NCBI RefSeq assembly: GCF_049943125.1
Contig: NZ_CP188040.1
Location: 3,286,001 to 3,350,000, forward strand
DNA length: 64,000 nucleotides
DNA from: JAEXZL01 sp049943125
GTDB lineage: Bacteria > Bacillota > Clostridia > Clostridiales > Clostridiaceae
Direction: 5' to 3'
The notes below the pieces were generated by a model that saw nothing but the letters and a program-made list of their open reading frames with translations, had not been told where the DNA came from and did no database searches. The position numbers and the translations under genes were made by a program. Positions 25,846-34,441 of this stretch are shown here, one piece after another (the stretch's first letter is position 1; every line of letters starts with the position of its first letter).

Positions 25846-26572
25846 CAACTCTGTAATTAAATCAAATATATCTGTAAAAGATGGAAGTAGAGTAATAGAA
25901 ACTCTGCAGGAGGCTAAAAACTTAAATAAAAAAGTAAAAGAAGAGCCCTTGAATCCTTTTGAAGATGAAAACCTTCATAGGATCAGGGAGGCTATCCTTA
26001 AAGAAGCAAGAGAGAGAAGCGAGGAAATTATAAGAAACGCTTATTCTGAGGCAGAGGAAATTAAAAAAAATGCTTATGGGAAAGGCTATGAAGAAGGCGA
26101 GAAAAATGGCTATGAGGATGGTTATAAGGAAGCCTATGAAGGAAATATAGAAAAAGCTAATAAAAAAGCTGAGGAAATAATAACAGAGGGCGAAAATTTA
26201 CTGATAACAGCTAAGTCAGTTTATGAAGAGTACTTAAGGAGTAAAGAAAAAGAAATATTAAATTTATCTTTGGAAATTGCTCAGCATCTAATGAGGGAAA
26301 GGCTTATGGAGAAGGATGGCTTGAACAACCTAATAAAAGAAGCCATAGAGTCATCTAAAACCATTAAAACATTAATAATAAAAGCAAACTCCTTTCACTG
26401 TGATGCCTTGGAGGAAGAAGTTAGAGAAAATAAACAGATTACACTAAAAACAGAGGTGTTTGTTATTCCAGACAATTCCTTAGAGATAGGTAATGTAGAG
26501 ATAATAACTGATAAAGGGAAAATTAAAACAGGTATAAAAATGATTACTGAAAAAATTCATGAAGCATTTTAA
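25829..26572 (+). CDS. fliH: Flagellar export ATPase regulator FliH
   Basis: FliH binds and restrains the export ATPase FliI and docks it at the gate. The 247-residue protein shows the family's long helix with small-residue repeats (AYGKGYEEGEKNGYEDGYKEAYEG, GxxxG-like) and a C-terminal domain (LNLSLEIAQHLMRERL; EVFVIPDNSLEIGNVEIITDKGKI). The start ATG 25829 lies inside the fliG end behind AGAGGTGG, giving a 17-base overlap and likely coupling. Confidence 0.9.
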   Translation: MPLSYNNSVIKSNISVKDGSRVIETLQEAKNLNKKVKEEPLNPFEDENLHRIREAILKEARERSEEIIRNAYSEAEEIKKNAYGKGYEEGEKNGYEDGYKEAYEGNIEKANKKAEEIITEGENLLITAKSVYEEYLRSKEKEILNLSLEIAQHLMRERLMEKDGLNNLIKEAIESSKTIKTLIIKANSFHCDALEEEVRENKQITLKTEVFVIPDNSLEIGNVEIITDKGKIKTGIKMITEKIHEAF

Positions 26573-26583
26573 TAGGTGAGGCA

Positions 26584-27888
26584 ATGAAGATTGATTTTAA
26601 ACTCATTGAAGAGAAAGCGAAGAAACTATCTCCATTCTTTTATGAAGGCGTAGTAACAAAGGTAATAGGATTAACTATTGAGGTAGAAGGTATAAGGGCT
26701 TTCGTTGGAGAGCTATGCATTATTTATAACGAAGATAATGACCCTATTAATTGTGAGGTTGTAGGTTTTAGAGAAGAAGTGATAATTCTTATGCCGCTAG
26801 GTGAGTTAATTGGAATTGCACCAGGGTGTAGAGTAGTGCCCACGGGTTCACCATTAAATGTTAGTTGTGGAGATGAGCTCATGGGAAGGATATTAGATGG
26901 TATTGGAGCTCCCTTGGAGGGAGAAAAATTACAGCTCTTAGAAACTTATCCTTTAGATTCATCTCCACCAGATCCATTAAGAAGAAGGCGAATTAGAGAT
27001 CCGTTGCCCACGGGAGTTCGGGCAATAGATGGATTATTAACCTGTGGTGAGGGACAAAGAGTTGGTATATTTGCAGGGAGCGGAGTTGGAAAAAGCACTA
27101 CTTTAGGTATGATAGCTAGAGAAGGAAAAGCTGATGTTAATGTGATTGCTCTAATTGGTGAAAGAGGTAGGGAAGTTCTAGATTTTATAGAGAGGGATTT
27201 AGGTGAGGAAGGAATGAAGAAATCTGTTATTGTTTGCGCCACCTCCGATAAACCCGCACTGATAAGAATCAAAGGAGCCTTAACAGCTACAGCAATTGCA
27301 GAATACTTCAGAGATAAAGGTAAGAAAGTGATTCTGATGATGGATTCAGTAACACGATTTGCCATGGCTCAAAGAGAAGTAGGACTTGCCATAGGAGAGC
27401 CGCCTGCAACAAAAGGCTATACACCTTCAGTTTTTGCAATGCTGCCTAGATTAATGGAAAGGTCAGGTATGTCAGATAAGGGCTCTATAACAGCCTTTTA
27501 TACAGTATTAGTAGATGGAGATGATTTTAATGAGCCTATAGCTGATGCAGTAAGAGGGATTCTTGATGGGCACATTGTTTTGTCCAGGCACCTAGCCCAT
27601 AAAAATCACTATCCAGCCATCGATGTTTTAGATAGCGTCAGCAGGGTTATGTCTGAGATAGTAGGGGAAGAACATAAAGATATGGCCTCTGCTATTAGAG
27701 ATTTACTGGCTACCTATAAAAATTCTGAGGATTTAATAAATATTGGAGCCTACACTAGGGGGACCAATAAAAAAGTGGATAAGGCAATTGAGCTTAATGA
27801 AATAATAAACAGTTTTTTGAAACAGGGTGTTTATGAAAAAGCGACCTTTGAAGAGACCATTAATTCCATGAAAGAAATATTTAATTAG
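26584..27888 (+). CDS. fliI: Flagellar export ATPase FliI
   Basis: FliI is the F1-beta-like ATPase of flagellar type III export. The 434-residue protein has Walker A AGSGVGKS (residues 164-171), the ALIGERGREV loop, Walker B VILMMDSVTRFAMAQRE and the family signature PPATKGYTPSVFAMLPRLMERSG. Complete and normal in length. Confidence 0.96.
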   Translation: MKIDFKLIEEKAKKLSPFFYEGVVTKVIGLTIEVEGIRAFVGELCIIYNEDNDPINCEVVGFREEVIILMPLGELIGIAPGCRVVPTGSPLNVSCGDELMGRILDGIGAPLEGEKLQLLETYPLDSSPPDPLRRRRIRDPLPTGVRAIDGLLTCGEGQRVGIFAGSGVGKSTTLGMIAREGKADVNVIALIGERGREVLDFIERDLGEEGMKKSVIVCATSDKPALIRIKGALTATAIAEYFRDKGKKVILMMDSVTRFAMAQREVGLAIGEPPATKGYTPSVFAMLPRLMERSGMSDKGSITAFYTVLVDGDDFNEPIADAVRGILDGHIVLSRHLAHKNHYPAIDVLDSVSRVMSEIVGEEHKDMASAIRDLLATYKNSEDLINIGAYTRGTNKKVDKAIELNEIINSFLKQGVYEKATFEETINSMKEIFN

Positions 27889-27896
27889 AGGTGACT

Positions 27897-28340
27897 ATGG
27901 AAAGCCATTTTAATTTCAAACTGCAAAAGCTTTTAGATATAAGAGTGCAACAGGAGGAAACTAGCAAGGTAAGCTTTCAAAAAGCTCAGAGAGACAGGTT
28001 TCTTGCAGAAGAGCACCTGTATACTCTACAAGATAACTACAATAAATATAGTATAGAGGACTATGAAGAAACAATAATACATAAAAAAATTAAGAGAAAT
28101 TATCTGTCGGCTTTATCAAAATACATAGAGGAAGCAGAAATAGAAATAGAAGTTAAAGAAAAAGTATTAGAGGAATGTAGAGAAGATTTAATGGATAGAC
28201 AGATAGAAAGAAAGACAATAGAGATACTGAAAGAGAAAAAATATCATGAATACCGTTTTGAAGAGAACCAAAAAGAGCAAAAAATGAACGATGAATTTGC
28301 TCTTTATGGATATATTAAGCAGGTTGCTGAAAGGAGGTGA
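27897..28340 (+). CDS. fliJ: Flagellar export chaperone FliJ
   Basis: The 147-residue, highly charged protein is predicted to be one long coiled coil (FKLQKLLDIRVQQEETSKVSFQKAQRDRFLAEEHL ... IEVKEKVLEECREDLMDRQIERKTIEILKEKKYHEY), the FliJ pattern. FliJ resembles the gamma stalk of F1 and helps the FliI ring and FlhA. ATG 27897 is used because GAGGTGA is 3-9 bases before it. The stop overlaps a GTG in front of fliK. Confidence 0.88.
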   Translation: MESHFNFKLQKLLDIRVQQEETSKVSFQKAQRDRFLAEEHLYTLQDNYNKYSIEDYEETIIHKKIKRNYLSALSKYIEEAEIEIEVKEKVLEECREDLMDRQIERKTIEILKEKKYHEYRFEENQKEQKMNDEFALYGYIKQVAERR

Positions 28341-29662
28341 GAAAAATAACAGTAATAAATTCCATAAGTAATGAAATTAAAGAAGTGAATTTAGGCAATA
28401 GCAAGATTAGAAAAGGAGAAGGTAAAGAAGCTGAGTCATCCTTTGCTGACATGGTGAATTATCTTAAAAACAGTAATGGAGAAGAGTGCTTTAAGACTTT
28501 AGAGAGAAAAAAAGATACTTCAGTGGAGCTCTCAGGAAGTAGTTTAGCTGGTGACCTGTCAGAGGATGAAAGCCAGGCTGGAAATGTGGATAATTCTTAT
28601 ATGGGAGATCTAGCTAATGCTTTGAATTTTTTCCTGGTTAGAAACATCTTTGGTAGTGAATTTGAAAAGGTTAAAGAAATTATCCCAGAGACGATTTTTC
28701 AGGAAGTCTCTAAGTTAGATAGTTTAATAAAGAGTGGAAATTATGAAATCGAAGAACTTTTGGCACAACTGGAGGAAACCTCTCATAAGGAGGGATTTAT
28801 GGAACTAATAAAGAAGCTAACCAGTTCTGATGAGGTTGAGGCATTAAGTGATTACCCTACAGGAGATATACTATCCAGCTATACTGATGAGAAAAGAAAT
28901 ACTTCAATAAGCGCCTCAGAAATATCAGGGATTCTTAATAAGGTTTTAAAAAACACTGAGGAACAACAAGGATTAGAGAGTCAGTGGAATAAAGAAAAAT
29001 TGTTTAGCAATCAGAAGTACAGCAGAGATGAAGAGTTAAGTTTTACTACAGCTGAAATTAAGACTTTAAGTGATATGGGTGAAGAAAATTATACCTCCAA
29101 AGATGTCACCTTCCTTAAAAGCTTACTTCTTGAGAACGATAATGCCAAGGGTAATTATTTTGGGGTGATTCAGAGAGCACCTATTGAAAGTAATTATTCA
29201 TCCTTGATAGAAGCACCAGTCATTAATGGTAAGACCCTACAGGAAGATTTAATAAAAGTTATAAATTATGCTTCTAAGGGTAATATTCAGGAAATTAATG
29301 TAAAAATTAATCCTGAAGAACTAGGCACTATTATTGTAAGACTTACCTTAGAGGAGAATAGTCTTAAAGCCAAGGTTAGGGTTAGCTCTGAAGAAACCTA
29401 TAAATTACTCATTAACAATATTGGAGAGTTAAACAGTACCTTGAAAGCTGGAGAGATAAAAGTCCAGGAGGTGGAGATTAGCTTATTTTCAGAGGAGGGC
29501 TTCTATTACTCAGAAGAAAGTAGAAGCAATGATTATGGAGGTAATGATAGAAATACTAACAAACATTCCTCGTTCGCAAATGAATCCTTATCTAAAAGGG
29601 ATGAGGAGGTAATTAATCCTTCGGATATACCCATAGAAGGAACAATAAATAGTTTAGTTTAA
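28337..29662 (+). CDS. fliK: Flagellar hook-length control protein FliK
   Basis: The 441-residue protein is poorly conserved over most of its length, polar and Ser/Glu-rich, with the Flg_hook C-terminal domain from about residue 315: INYASKGNIQEINVKINPEELGTIIVRLTLEENSLKAKVRVSSEETYKLL. FliK measures hook length and switches the export specificity of FlhB. The start is odd: GTG 28337 overlaps the fliJ stop as GTGA, but the perfect site AAGGAGGTGA (28331-28340) covers that GTG and instead points to ATA 28346. The first internal ATG is far downstream. Confidence 0.88.
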   Translation: MRKITVINSISNEIKEVNLGNSKIRKGEGKEAESSFADMVNYLKNSNGEECFKTLERKKDTSVELSGSSLAGDLSEDESQAGNVDNSYMGDLANALNFFLVRNIFGSEFEKVKEIIPETIFQEVSKLDSLIKSGNYEIEELLAQLEETSHKEGFMELIKKLTSSDEVEALSDYPTGDILSSYTDEKRNTSISASEISGILNKVLKNTEEQQGLESQWNKEKLFSNQKYSRDEELSFTTAEIKTLSDMGEENYTSKDVTFLKSLLLENDNAKGNYFGVIQRAPIESNYSSLIEAPVINGKTLQEDLIKVINYASKGNIQEINVKINPEELGTIIVRLTLEENSLKAKVRVSSEETYKLLINNIGELNSTLKAGEIKVQEVEISLFSEEGFYYSEESRSNDYGGNDRNTNKHSSFANESLSKRDEEVINPSDIPIEGTINSLV

Positions 29663-29673
29663 GGAGATTTCTT

Positions 29674-30345
29674 ATGAGTAATATAAATTCTGTTTCTTAT
29701 GTGCAAAATACAGCGACCAATAGGGGAACGCCTATAAAATCTGCTGGAAGCGATATGGATAAGAATAGCTTTTTAAAAATACTTGCTGCTGAATTAACTA
29801 ATCAGGATCCAACAAATGCTGCAGATTCAACGGCATATGTGACACAGATGGCACAGATGGTAACTATGGAGCAGCTGACTAATTTGAATACTACAATGGC
29901 TTTTAATGCTAACAGCAGTTTAATTGGGAAGGGTGTTACCGTATCAGATTATGATCCTCAAGGAAACAATTACACGGGTGTTGTACAAGCGGTAACTAAT
30001 CAAGGTTCAGATACTTACATAACTCTTACAGTGAACGAAAATGGAAAGAATATATATAAAAATTTTGATGCTAGCCATGTGGTTTCTGTGATAGATGTGC
30101 CAAATTATACTATGGATAATCTTGAAAGATACACTTCACTCCTCACTTCTTCTCTATTAATTGGCAAGGATGTTCAAATGAATGTAAAAGAAAACAATGA
30201 AGAAAAGGAATATGAAGGCAAGGTTTTAGAAGTAGGACAATCTAACGGAATTATATCACTGAAGGTTAGATTAGAAGCTACAGGTGAAACAAGGAACTTT
30301 TATTTAGATGAAATAACAAGAATTTATGAAAAATCTCAGGTGTAA
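29674..30345 (+). CDS. flgD: Hook assembly scaffold protein FlgD
   Basis: FlgD caps the growing hook. The 223-residue protein shows the N-terminal FlgD core DKNSFLKILAAELTNQDPTNAADSTAYVTQMAQMVTMEQLTNLN and a downstream beta domain (LIGKGVTVSDYDPQGNNYTGVVQAV). The N-terminal part before it is short and polar. It has a good ribosome binding site AAGGAG and lies between fliK and flgE. Confidence 0.94.
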   Translation: MSNINSVSYVQNTATNRGTPIKSAGSDMDKNSFLKILAAELTNQDPTNAADSTAYVTQMAQMVTMEQLTNLNTTMAFNANSSLIGKGVTVSDYDPQGNNYTGVVQAVTNQGSDTYITLTVNENGKNIYKNFDASHVVSVIDVPNYTMDNLERYTSLLTSSLLIGKDVQMNVKENNEEKEYEGKVLEVGQSNGIISLKVRLEATGETRNFYLDEITRIYEKSQV

Positions 30346-30348
30346 CCT

Positions 30349-30744
30349 ATGAGCTACAGAATAGTAAATGGTAGGCCACAGCCTATCGAAGGGATTATAA
30401 CCCCTGTAAATAACCAAAGCTTAAACAGAAAGAGTAATACAATCAATTATAATGAATCTTTTAAAGAAGTACTTGATAAGGAAATCTATAGTGATTTGAG
30501 TTATAAGATTTCTGCCCATGCAAAGGAAAGAGTAAAAGAATTAGAGCTTTCGCAGAAAGACTTAAAAAGCATTGGTTATGGTATAGAAAAAGCTAGGAGT
30601 AAGGGAAGTAAAAATGCCCTTATATTATATAAGGATATTGCTTTCATTGCTAGCTGTGAAAATAAAACTTTAATAACCGCTGTGGAAAAAGAAAGAGCAA
30701 AGGATAATGTATTTACTAATATTGATAGCATGGTAATGCTATAG
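30349..30744 (+). CDS. Flagellar operon protein of the TIGR02530 family
   Basis: This 131-residue soluble protein matches the small conserved family found between flgD and flgE in Firmicutes and other bacteria (TIGR02530). The core is SYKISAHAKERVKELELSQKDLKSIGYGIEKARSKGSKNALILYKDIAFIASCENKTLITAVEK. Function is unknown; its constant place suggests hook assembly. It starts 3 bases after flgD behind CAGGTG. Confidence 0.85.
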   Translation: MSYRIVNGRPQPIEGIITPVNNQSLNRKSNTINYNESFKEVLDKEIYSDLSYKISAHAKERVKELELSQKDLKSIGYGIEKARSKGSKNALILYKDIAFIASCENKTLITAVEKERAKDNVFTNIDSMVML

Positions 30745-30818
30745 GCTGGACCTTACGGGGGCCGAGGTTCGCAGATCGATTGATGCGAACAATTGTACAA
30801 AATAGGAGGTCATTAAAA
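30745..30818 (+). other. GC-rich structured spacer before flgE
   Basis: A 74-base spacer whose first 46 bases are markedly GC-rich compared with the operon. A perfect 7-bp hairpin GTTCGCA / TGCGAAC (30767-30773 with 30784-30790, loop GATCGATTGA) is preceded by a weaker hairpin, GGCT (30744-30747) with GGCC (30760-30763), one G-U pair, capped by CC-TTAC-GG. The flgE ribosome binding site AGGAGG (30804-30809) lies after both. There is no T run, so this is not a terminator. It does not match a riboswitch I know. Confidence 0.55.
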
Positions 30819-32162
30819 ATGATAAGATCAATGTATGCTGGAATTACAGGTATGAAGGCGAATCAAACGAAGCTTGATGTAATTGGTAATAATATATCTA
30901 ATGTTGGTACTACTGCTTTTAAAGCATCAAGAACCACTTTTAAGGATGCGCTATATCAAAGCTCCACCAACGCCTTAGCTCCATCCCAAAATGCAGGAGG
31001 AACTAATGCTAAGCAGGTAGGTCTTGGAGTTCAACTGGGTGCTATAGATACAATTATGACCCAAGGAGCAATGCAGCCTACTTCAAGAAGCCTTGATGTA
31101 GGAATTGATGGTAACGGTTATTTCATGGTGGCCAAGGGAAACGGTATATATGAAGATAATGCTCTTGTGGTTAATCATGAGCCAGGTACTCATAATATTC
31201 TAACAGAAAGCCTTCAGACCTCTGGAGCAGGATTAATGTACACCAGAGATGGGGCATTTACATTAGATGCTGAAGGCAATCTGTTGACATCTGACGGTTA
31301 TAGAGTTTTAGGTTATTCCTTAAGTAATGATAAAGCAAACAGTGAGGCAACAGCAAAAGCTCCTGCTGAAGCTGGAACAAAAGGATTTATGTTTAATTTT
31401 ACTGCAGGGGCAGGATTAAATAATTATAAGATTGAAGTTGTTCATTCTAATAATACTTCCACTACGGCAAAAATAGAAGGAAATATCATCAAAGTTAGTG
31501 GTGACTTTGATGAAGATGATGGAACTAAAAAGATAGGTATAGAAAATGCAATTAATAAAGCTATAAATGCTGCAGGCATAAGTCAGACTGTTACTGTTGC
31601 TGGGACGTTTGATGACAATATTAATACACCAGCAGAGATATCTGGAGGGACTCCAGTTCAGAGTGTGGGAGTTGATGGAGTTATTAATTTTGTTAATGGA
31701 AATATGGAAGTACACTCCTACGATAATAATCTTAAAACCTTAAGGATACCTGATAAAATCAAGGTTGCAGGAACAAATGAATATCTCTCTATCAAAAATT
31801 TCAGCATAAGTGATGAAGGGATTATCACTGCAGTATTAGAGGATGGAAGTGTTTCGGCATTAGGACAAATTGCCATGGCAACCTTCAAAAATACTGAGGG
31901 CTTAACAAAGGTAGGAGGAAATGCCTTTATACAATCTGCTAATTCAGGAGAAGCATTTATCCGAACAGGTATCAAAACCTTAGGGGAAGAAAATAATGAT
32001 GGCTATGGCGCTTTGATGCAGGGATATCTAGAAATGTCCAATGTAGACTTAACAGAACAATTTACCGATATGATTGTAACAAGCAGGGCTTTTCAGGCCA
32101 GTGGTAAAATGATTACTACTGGTGATGAGATATTACAAGAAATTATTAATTTAAAGAGGTAA
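30819..32162 (+). CDS. flgE: Flagellar hook protein FlgE
   Basis: The 447-residue hook subunit has the rod/hook start MYAGITGMKANQTKLDVIGNNISNVGTTAFKASR, the FlgE-type core (QGAMQPTSRSLDVGIDGNGYFMV; MYTRDGAFTLDAEGNLLTSDGYRVLGY) and C-terminus MSNVDLTEQFTDMIVTSRAFQASGKMITTGDEILQEIINLKR. A central insert (about 210-320) with repeated Asn/Thr and Gly is the variable hook surface. ATG 30819 was chosen with AGGAGG 9 bases upstream, not the upstream TTG in frame. Confidence 0.95.
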   Translation: MIRSMYAGITGMKANQTKLDVIGNNISNVGTTAFKASRTTFKDALYQSSTNALAPSQNAGGTNAKQVGLGVQLGAIDTIMTQGAMQPTSRSLDVGIDGNGYFMVAKGNGIYEDNALVVNHEPGTHNILTESLQTSGAGLMYTRDGAFTLDAEGNLLTSDGYRVLGYSLSNDKANSEATAKAPAEAGTKGFMFNFTAGAGLNNYKIEVVHSNNTSTTAKIEGNIIKVSGDFDEDDGTKKIGIENAINKAINAAGISQTVTVAGTFDDNINTPAEISGGTPVQSVGVDGVINFVNGNMEVHSYDNNLKTLRIPDKIKVAGTNEYLSIKNFSISDEGIITAVLEDGSVSALGQIAMATFKNTEGLTKVGGNAFIQSANSGEAFIRTGIKTLGEENNDGYGALMQGYLEMSNVDLTEQFTDMIVTSRAFQASGKMITTGDEILQEIINLKR

Positions 32163-32171
32163 TTAAATTTC

Positions 32172-32199
32172 CCTTAGAGAGGATTTCTCCTCTCTAAGG
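32172..32199 (+). other. Strong 12-bp hairpin between flgE and flbD without a T run
   Basis: CCTTAGAGAGGA (32172-32183) and TCCTCTCTAAGG (32188-32199) form a perfect 12-bp stem with loop TTTC, directly after the flgE stop. The bases after it are ATTATAAAGGAG, which include the flbD ribosome binding site, so it is not a rho-independent terminator. It may protect the 3' end of hook mRNA or set the ratio of hook to motor products; this is inference. Confidence 0.7.
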
Positions 32200-32218
32200 A
32201 TTATAAAGGAGAAATACC

Positions 32219-32410
32219 ATGGTTTATTTAACAACAATAGGCAAAAAACAATTTGTTTTGAACTCTGAGCATATTGAAAAGCTAGAAGAGGTTCCAGAAA
32301 CCTTAATAACATTAACCAATGGGAAAAAATATCTAGTACTAGAGACTCCTGAGGAAGTAATAGAAAAAATCATATCATTTAAAAAGAAAATATACAACAG
32401 AGGCTGTTAG
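32219..32410 (+). CDS. flbD: FlbD-family flagellar protein
   Basis: The 63-residue protein is of the small FlbD family found between flgE and motA in Firmicutes and Spirochaetes: VYLTTIGKKQFVLNSEHIEKLEEVPETLITLTNGKKYLVLETPEEVIEKII. Its role is not known; it is unrelated to the Caulobacter regulator of the same name. A good site AAAGGAG precedes ATG 32219. Confidence 0.9.
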   Translation: MVYLTTIGKKQFVLNSEHIEKLEEVPETLITLTNGKKYLVLETPEEVIEKIISFKKKIYNRGC

Positions 32411-32421
32411 GGGGCAGAATT

Positions 32422-33228
32422 ATGAATAGAAAGGATCATTTAACTATTATAGGCTTAGGACTTGGTAGTGTTATGCTTCTTTGGTCCATGACTATGGGAT
32501 CAGAGCTTATAATATTTTGGGATTTTGCTTCTGTAATCATAACAATCGGAGGTTCCTTCTGTGCTTTACTAGTCAATTACCCCATGAAGGATGTAAAAAA
32601 TATATTTAAAGTAATGGCGGTATCTTTTAAGGATTCACCTACATCAGGCATTGAGACTATAAATATATTTACTGACCTTTCTAAAAAAGCCAGAAGAGAA
32701 GGATTACTTTCTCTAGAAGATGAGATTGTTACACTTGAAGATGACTTCCTTAAGAAAGGACTTCAAATGGTTATAGATGGAATAGAACCAGAAACCATTA
32801 AGGATATTATGGAGCTAGAAATAAATGAAATGGAGAATAGGCATAATGTGGGGATTGGTATACTAAAGGCCTGGGGAGGCTATGCGCCTGCATTTGGTAT
32901 GATAGGTACACTTATTGGACTTATACAAATGCTTGCTTACTTATCTGACTCCTCAGCAATTGCATCAGGAATGGCAAAGGCATTAATAACTACCTTTTAT
33001 GGTGCTATAATGGCTAACTTGGTATTTAACCCTATGTCTGCAAAGCTAGCTCATAAAAATGAAGAAGAAGCGGCAGTTAAGGATATGATGCTGGAGGGAA
33101 TACTGGCTATTCAGTCAGGGGTAAACCCAAGAATTGTTGAAGATAAGCTCGTTAGCTATCTACCTCCTAAGGAGAGAAAGAGGTTTAAAGAAGCTAAGAT
33201 TGTAGAGGGAGTGGTTGAAGGTGTCTAG
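32422..33228 (+). CDS. motA: Flagellar stator protein MotA
   Basis: The 268-residue protein forms the ion channel of the motor with MotB. It has four predicted membrane helices (about residues 7-27, 34-52, 150-172, 183-205), the cytoplasmic loop with the conserved charged residues, WGGYAPAFGMIGTLIGLIQML in TM3 with the conserved Pro, and ALITTFYGAIMANLVFNPM. It overlaps motB by 8 bases. Placing motAB inside the basal body operon is normal in Clostridia. Confidence 0.95.
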   Translation: MNRKDHLTIIGLGLGSVMLLWSMTMGSELIIFWDFASVIITIGGSFCALLVNYPMKDVKNIFKVMAVSFKDSPTSGIETINIFTDLSKKARREGLLSLEDEIVTLEDDFLKKGLQMVIDGIEPETIKDIMELEINEMENRHNVGIGILKAWGGYAPAFGMIGTLIGLIQMLAYLSDSSAIASGMAKALITTFYGAIMANLVFNPMSAKLAHKNEEEAAVKDMMLEGILAIQSGVNPRIVEDKLVSYLPPKERKRFKEAKIVEGVVEGV

Positions 33229-33964
33229 AAGGAAAGGGAAAAGCAAGCCTGATGGTCTTAGAGGCGATGAATGGCTCTCCACTTATGCAGATACTATTAC
33301 ACTGCTTTTAACATTTTTTATACTCCTGTACTCCTTTTCTTCTATAAATGAGCAGAAGCTAGCGGAGATAGCCACTTCACTACAGATGGTTTTGACTGGA
33401 AAGTCTGGCGATACAATTCTAGAATATAACAATGAGAATGGAGACTCACCTATAGTTGGAATAAAGGATGCTGATACACCTATACCTGAAAAGATGAATA
33501 GTGAAATGCTAGAGATGTACAATAAGGTAAATGAATTTATAGACTCTAATAAGCTTCAAAATACTGTAGAGGTAAAAGAAGACGATAGGGGTATAATTCT
33601 TCAGCTTAAGGAAAGTATTTTATATCAGTCAGGAAAGGCTGATTTGAGAGAGGATAGTGAAGAAGTGCTGGATGTGATAGCCGAGCTTCTAAAAACCTTT
33701 CCCAATAAAGTAATTGTAGAAGGCCATACAGATAATGTTCCCATGCATAGTGCTGAATTTGATACAAATTGGGAGCTATCAGCAATTAGGTCTGTAAATG
33801 TTGTTAGATATTTTGTAGAGGTAAAGAAGATAACGGCTGAACGATTATCTGCAGCAGGGTATGGAGAGTATAAGCCTATAGCAGAAAATAGTTCAGAGCA
33901 GGGAAGAACCAAAAATAGGAGGGTAAATATTTTGATAATTGCCAGCCTTAAGGAGGATAAATAA
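33221..33964 (+). CDS. motB: Flagellar stator protein MotB
   Basis: The 247-residue protein has one membrane helix (WLSTYADTITLLLTFFILLYSF) with the channel aspartate (Asp24) and an OmpA-like peptidoglycan-binding domain from about residue 130 (KVIVEGHTDNVPMHSAEFDTNWELSAIRSVNVVRYFVE; AGYGEYKPIAENSSEQGRTKNRRVNI). GTG 33221 is preferred: AGAGGGAG ends 9 bases upstream; TTG 33215 is too close. Whether protons or sodium ions are used cannot be told. Confidence 0.95.
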   Translation: MSRRKGKSKPDGLRGDEWLSTYADTITLLLTFFILLYSFSSINEQKLAEIATSLQMVLTGKSGDTILEYNNENGDSPIVGIKDADTPIPEKMNSEMLEMYNKVNEFIDSNKLQNTVEVKEDDRGIILQLKESILYQSGKADLREDSEEVLDVIAELLKTFPNKVIVEGHTDNVPMHSAEFDTNWELSAIRSVNVVRYFVEVKKITAERLSAAGYGEYKPIAENSSEQGRTKNRRVNILIIASLKEDK

Positions 33965-34434
33965 TGGCAGAAGTAAATAACGTAAAAAACTCTAGGAGAA
34001 ATATGATTATGCTCATTATAATTTTCGCAGTCATATTCTCTGGTATTGGTTTGTTTGCAGGCTCCTATATGGCTTCAGGGAAGATACTTCCAGACTTTGA
34101 TGAAAGAGTGGATGCTGTAAATGTTGAGACCTACTCTGTTGATGAATTTTTAATTAATTTGGCCGATAGTGACAGTAATAGATATCTTAAGGTTGTAATA
34201 TATCTTTCTTATGATTCAAATAACGAGTCTCTATTTAAAGAACTGCAGCTAGAGAGAACTAAGCCAATTTTGAAAGATGCAGCTTTAACGGTTTTAAGAA
34301 GTAAAACCTCTAAGGAGCTATCATCTGTAGAGGGAACAGAATTAATTAAAAAGGAGCTAGTTGAAAAGTTTAATTCTAAGCTAGAGAATGGACAAGTAAT
34401 TGGAGTCTATTTTCCTGAGCTTATAATTCAATGA
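33964..34434 (+). CDS. fliL: Flagellar basal body-associated protein FliL
   Basis: The 156-residue protein has one N-terminal membrane anchor (MIMLIIIFAVIFSGIGLFAGSYMAS) and an extracytoplasmic FliL domain (YSVDEFLINLADSDSNRYLKVVIYLSYDSNNESL ... ILKDAALTVLRSKTSKELSSVEGTELIKKELVEKFNSKL). FliL stabilises stators. Its ATG shares one base with the motB stop (TAATG). Confidence 0.93.
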   Translation: MAEVNNVKNSRRNMIMLIIIFAVIFSGIGLFAGSYMASGKILPDFDERVDAVNVETYSVDEFLINLADSDSNRYLKVVIYLSYDSNNESLFKELQLERTKPILKDAALTVLRSKTSKELSSVEGTELIKKELVEKFNSKLENGQVIGVYFPELIIQ

Positions 34435-34441
34435 TAATAAT

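Noticed and set aside
30745..30818. A known c-di-GMP riboswitch (type I or II) before flgE
   Set aside because: The location is attractive, but the segment is too short and lacks the conserved sequence blocks of both c-di-GMP aptamers as I know them.
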